Below, piece after piece: positions 6,576 to 8,465 of a stretch of DNA of 8,465 bases. This DNA is from an uncultured Alphaproteobacteria bacterium (GTDB taxonomy: Bacteria > Pseudomonadota > Alphaproteobacteria > RF32 > CAG-239), in contig USCF01000040.1 of NCBI GenBank assembly GCA_900553115.1, positions 1-8,465 on the forward strand. Direction: 5' to 3'. The translations under genes and the position numbers were made by a program. The notes beneath the pieces are model-generated. The model did no database searches, was not told the DNA's origin, and saw nothing but the letters and a program-made list of their open reading frames with translations. Position 1 is the first letter of the stretch. Each line of letters starts with the position of its first letter.

Positions 6576-8441
6576 TTAAACTTCTGGCACAGAAACTTTT
6601 GTTTGTTTTTCCGGCGGAACAGGCGTCTGCTCGGTACGGTCAATCTTTTTTCCGGCCAAAACTTCTTTAATTTCTTCACCGGTTAAAGTTTCATATTCCA
6701 TCAAAGCTTGAGCTAAAGTTTCTAACTCTTTATCGTTTTCTTTTAAAATTTTGGCTGCTTCGGTATGCGCGTCGGTCACCAAACGTTTGATTTCCGAATC
6801 CACTAGACGAGCGGTTTCCTCACTCATATTTTGGTTTTGCGTAACACTGCGCCCTAAAAACACTTCATTAGAGTTTTCAACATACATTACCGGCCCCAAA
6901 ACATCGCTCATACCCCATTCGGTAACCATAGCGCGAGCCAAATTGGTTGCAGCGGCAATATCCGATGACGCGCCGGAAGTAACTTTGTCATAACCAAACT
7001 TAAGTTCCTCGCTCACACGACCGCCCATGCAAATAATCAAACGCGACAACATTTTAGCGCGGGTATATGAATATTGGTCTTTTTCCGGCAGCTGCTGCAC
7101 CATACCCAAGGCTCGCCCTCTTGGAATTATCGTCGCCTTGTGGATAGGGTCGGTTTCTTTGACATGCAAAGAGCAGATAGCGTGACCGGCCTCATGATAA
7201 GCAGTCAGCTTTTTCTCCTGTTCGTCCATTGCCATAGACTTGCGTTCGCTGCCCATCAGCACTTTATCTTTGGCGTTATCAAAGTCTTCGGCCGTAACTT
7301 TACGCTTATTGCGGCGCGCCGCCAGCAAAGCGGCTTCATTGACCAAATTTGCCAAGTCAGCACCAGAAAAACCAGGCGTTCCACGAGCCACTACCGACAA
7401 ATCAACATCTCGCGCCAACGGAACTTTGCGCACATGCACGTTCAAAATAGCTTCACGTCCTTTTACATCCGGATTGCTAACCGTTACCTGACGGTCAAAA
7501 CGCCCAGGACGCAGCAAAGCCGGATCCAAAACATCGGGACGGTTGGTGGCGGCAATCAAAATCACATTCTCATTTGGTTCAAAGCCATCCATTTCTACCA
7601 GCAACTGGTTAAGCGTCTGTTCGCGTTCATCATTACCGCCGCCTAAACCGGCACCGCGGTGACGTCCAACCGCGTCAATCTCATCAATAAACAGCAAACA
7701 CGGCGCATTCTTTTTGGCCTGCGCAAACATATCGCGGACACGTGAAGCACCAACACCAACAAACATTTCTACAAAATCTGAACCGGAAATTGAGAAAAAC
7801 GGCACATTAGCTTCACCGGCCACAGCTTTGGCCAACAAAGTTTTACCTGTTCCCGGAGGGCCTACCAACAAAACACCCTTCGGAATTTTACCGCCTAACC
7901 GCTGGAACTTTTGCGGATCTTTCAAAAAATCAACAATTTCTTCCAGTTCTTGTTTAGATTCATCGGCTCCGGCCACATCTTTAAACGTAACTTTTTTGGT
8001 GTTTTCTATCAAACGGGCGCGAGATTTACCAAAACTCATAGCCTTGTTATTTCCGGCGCTAGCCTGACGCATAAAGAAAATCCAAACACCAACCAACAGA
8101 ATCATCGGAAACCATGAAATGATTATACTCCACAAAGTATCTCCCGAAGTATCTTGCGGTTTAGCTTCCACTTTTACATTGTTTTCCAGCAAAGTATCAA
8201 CCGTAGACGGGCTATACGGCGCATAAGTAACATATTTTTTGCCATCGTTGGTCATACTATAAATTTCGGCACCAGACATTGTCACGCTGGCAATGCGTTT
8301 GCTTTTAACCTCATTCATAAAATCGGAAAACGCTAAATTTTCATGATTAGAGGCAAAATTTCGGTTTTCAAAAAAGCTCATTACCGTTGAAAGCGCAACG
8401 AAAGCAATCAGCCAAACAACCACGTTTTTTCCAAGTTTCAT
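6576..8441 (-). CDS. ftsH: ATP-dependent zinc metalloprotease FtsH
   Basis: FtsH is a hexameric inner-membrane AAA+ protease that extracts and degrades misfolded membrane proteins and selected short-lived cytosolic regulators. The 621 residues show the complete layout. The first membrane helix spans about 7-23, a periplasmic domain about 24-105, and the second membrane helix about 106-124. The AAA+ module has Walker A GPPGTGKT at 194-201, the pore segment MFVGVG at 226-231, Walker B LLFIDEID at 249-256, and the second region of homology with RPGRFDR at 311-317 carrying the arginine fingers. The protease domain has the zinc site HEAGH (416-420) with third ligand Asp494. The C-terminal tail (about 600-621) is Pro/Lys/Val-rich and variable. 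The ATG at 8441 has an AAGGA site at 8448-8452. Any promoter lies beyond the window. In many proteobacteria tilS precedes ftsH, which cannot be checked here. Confidence 0.98.
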   Translation of the reverse strand: MKLGKNVVVWLIAFVALSTVMSFFENRNFASNHENLAFSDFMNEVKSKRIASVTMSGAEIYSMTNDGKKYVTYAPYSPSTVDTLLENNVKVEAKPQDTSGDTLWSIIISWFPMILLVGVWIFFMRQASAGNNKAMSFGKSRARLIENTKKVTFKDVAGADESKQELEEIVDFLKDPQKFQRLGGKIPKGVLLVGPPGTGKTLLAKAVAGEANVPFFSISGSDFVEMFVGVGASRVRDMFAQAKKNAPCLLFIDEIDAVGRHRGAGLGGGNDEREQTLNQLLVEMDGFEPNENVILIAATNRPDVLDPALLRPGRFDRQVTVSNPDVKGREAILNVHVRKVPLARDVDLSVVARGTPGFSGADLANLVNEAALLAARRNKRKVTAEDFDNAKDKVLMGSERKSMAMDEQEKKLTAYHEAGHAICSLHVKETDPIHKATIIPRGRALGMVQQLPEKDQYSYTRAKMLSRLIICMGGRVSEELKFGYDKVTSGASSDIAAATNLARAMVTEWGMSDVLGPVMYVENSNEVFLGRSVTQNQNMSEETARLVDSEIKRLVTDAHTEAAKILKENDKELETLAQALMEYETLTGEEIKEVLAGKKIDRTEQTPVPPEKQTKVSVPEV

Positions 8442-8465
8442 TTGTTTTCCTTATCTATTAGTTTT

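Noticed and set aside
7074..7646. A 190-codon open frame on the + strand opposite ftsH
   Set aside because: It lies wholly antisense to the conserved AAA+ core of ftsH, has no convincing ribosome binding site and shows no protein-like domain. It is a by-product of codon use in ftsH.

Overview
This 8.5 kb window is densely packed bacterial chromosome with eight protein genes. It shows no RNA gene, insertion sequence, CRISPR array, phage gene or long non-coding stretch. The best guess for the host is a fairly AT-rich member of the Alphaproteobacteria. The tpiA-secG-pyrG order and the yebC-ruvC order are familiar from that class, and the proteins look proteobacterial. The exact lineage cannot be read from the sequence; an uncultured host-associated group is a reasonable guess and no more. 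The standard genetic code fits. Every gene ends in TAA except one TAG, and no gene ends in TGA.

The left half (27-4209) runs on the + strand. Triosephosphate isomerase (tpiA) and the SecG translocase subunit lie 19 bases apart and are followed by a good intrinsic terminator (1169-1207). CTP synthase (pyrG) and a UDP-glucose 6-dehydrogenase then form a second pair, in which the ribosome binding site of the dehydrogenase overlaps the pyrG stop codon. This pair joins CTP supply to UDP-glucuronate supply for surface polysaccharide.

The right half (4319-8441) runs on the - strand and converges on the left half at one long hairpin (4216-4247) that can terminate transcription in both directions. 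Read in transcription order it holds ftsH (membrane AAA+ zinc protease), a short DEAD-box-derived protein 17 bases after it, then yebC and ruvC, which share one base (TAATG). A strong sigma70-like promoter lies just upstream of yebC, so yebC-ruvC can be transcribed independently of ftsH.

Seven of the eight genes are ordinary housekeeping genes with intact active sites. The exception is the 302-residue protein at 5650-6558. It has the Q motif and an ATP-binding P-loop of a DEAD-box RNA helicase. Motif Ia is lost, DEAD is changed to DDIN, SAT is changed to TNR, and the whole second RecA lobe is missing. In its place is an Ala/Pro/Glu-rich linker and a strongly basic tail. The reading frame is clean, so it looks like a kept, repurposed protein rather than fresh decay, and it is the item most worth following up.
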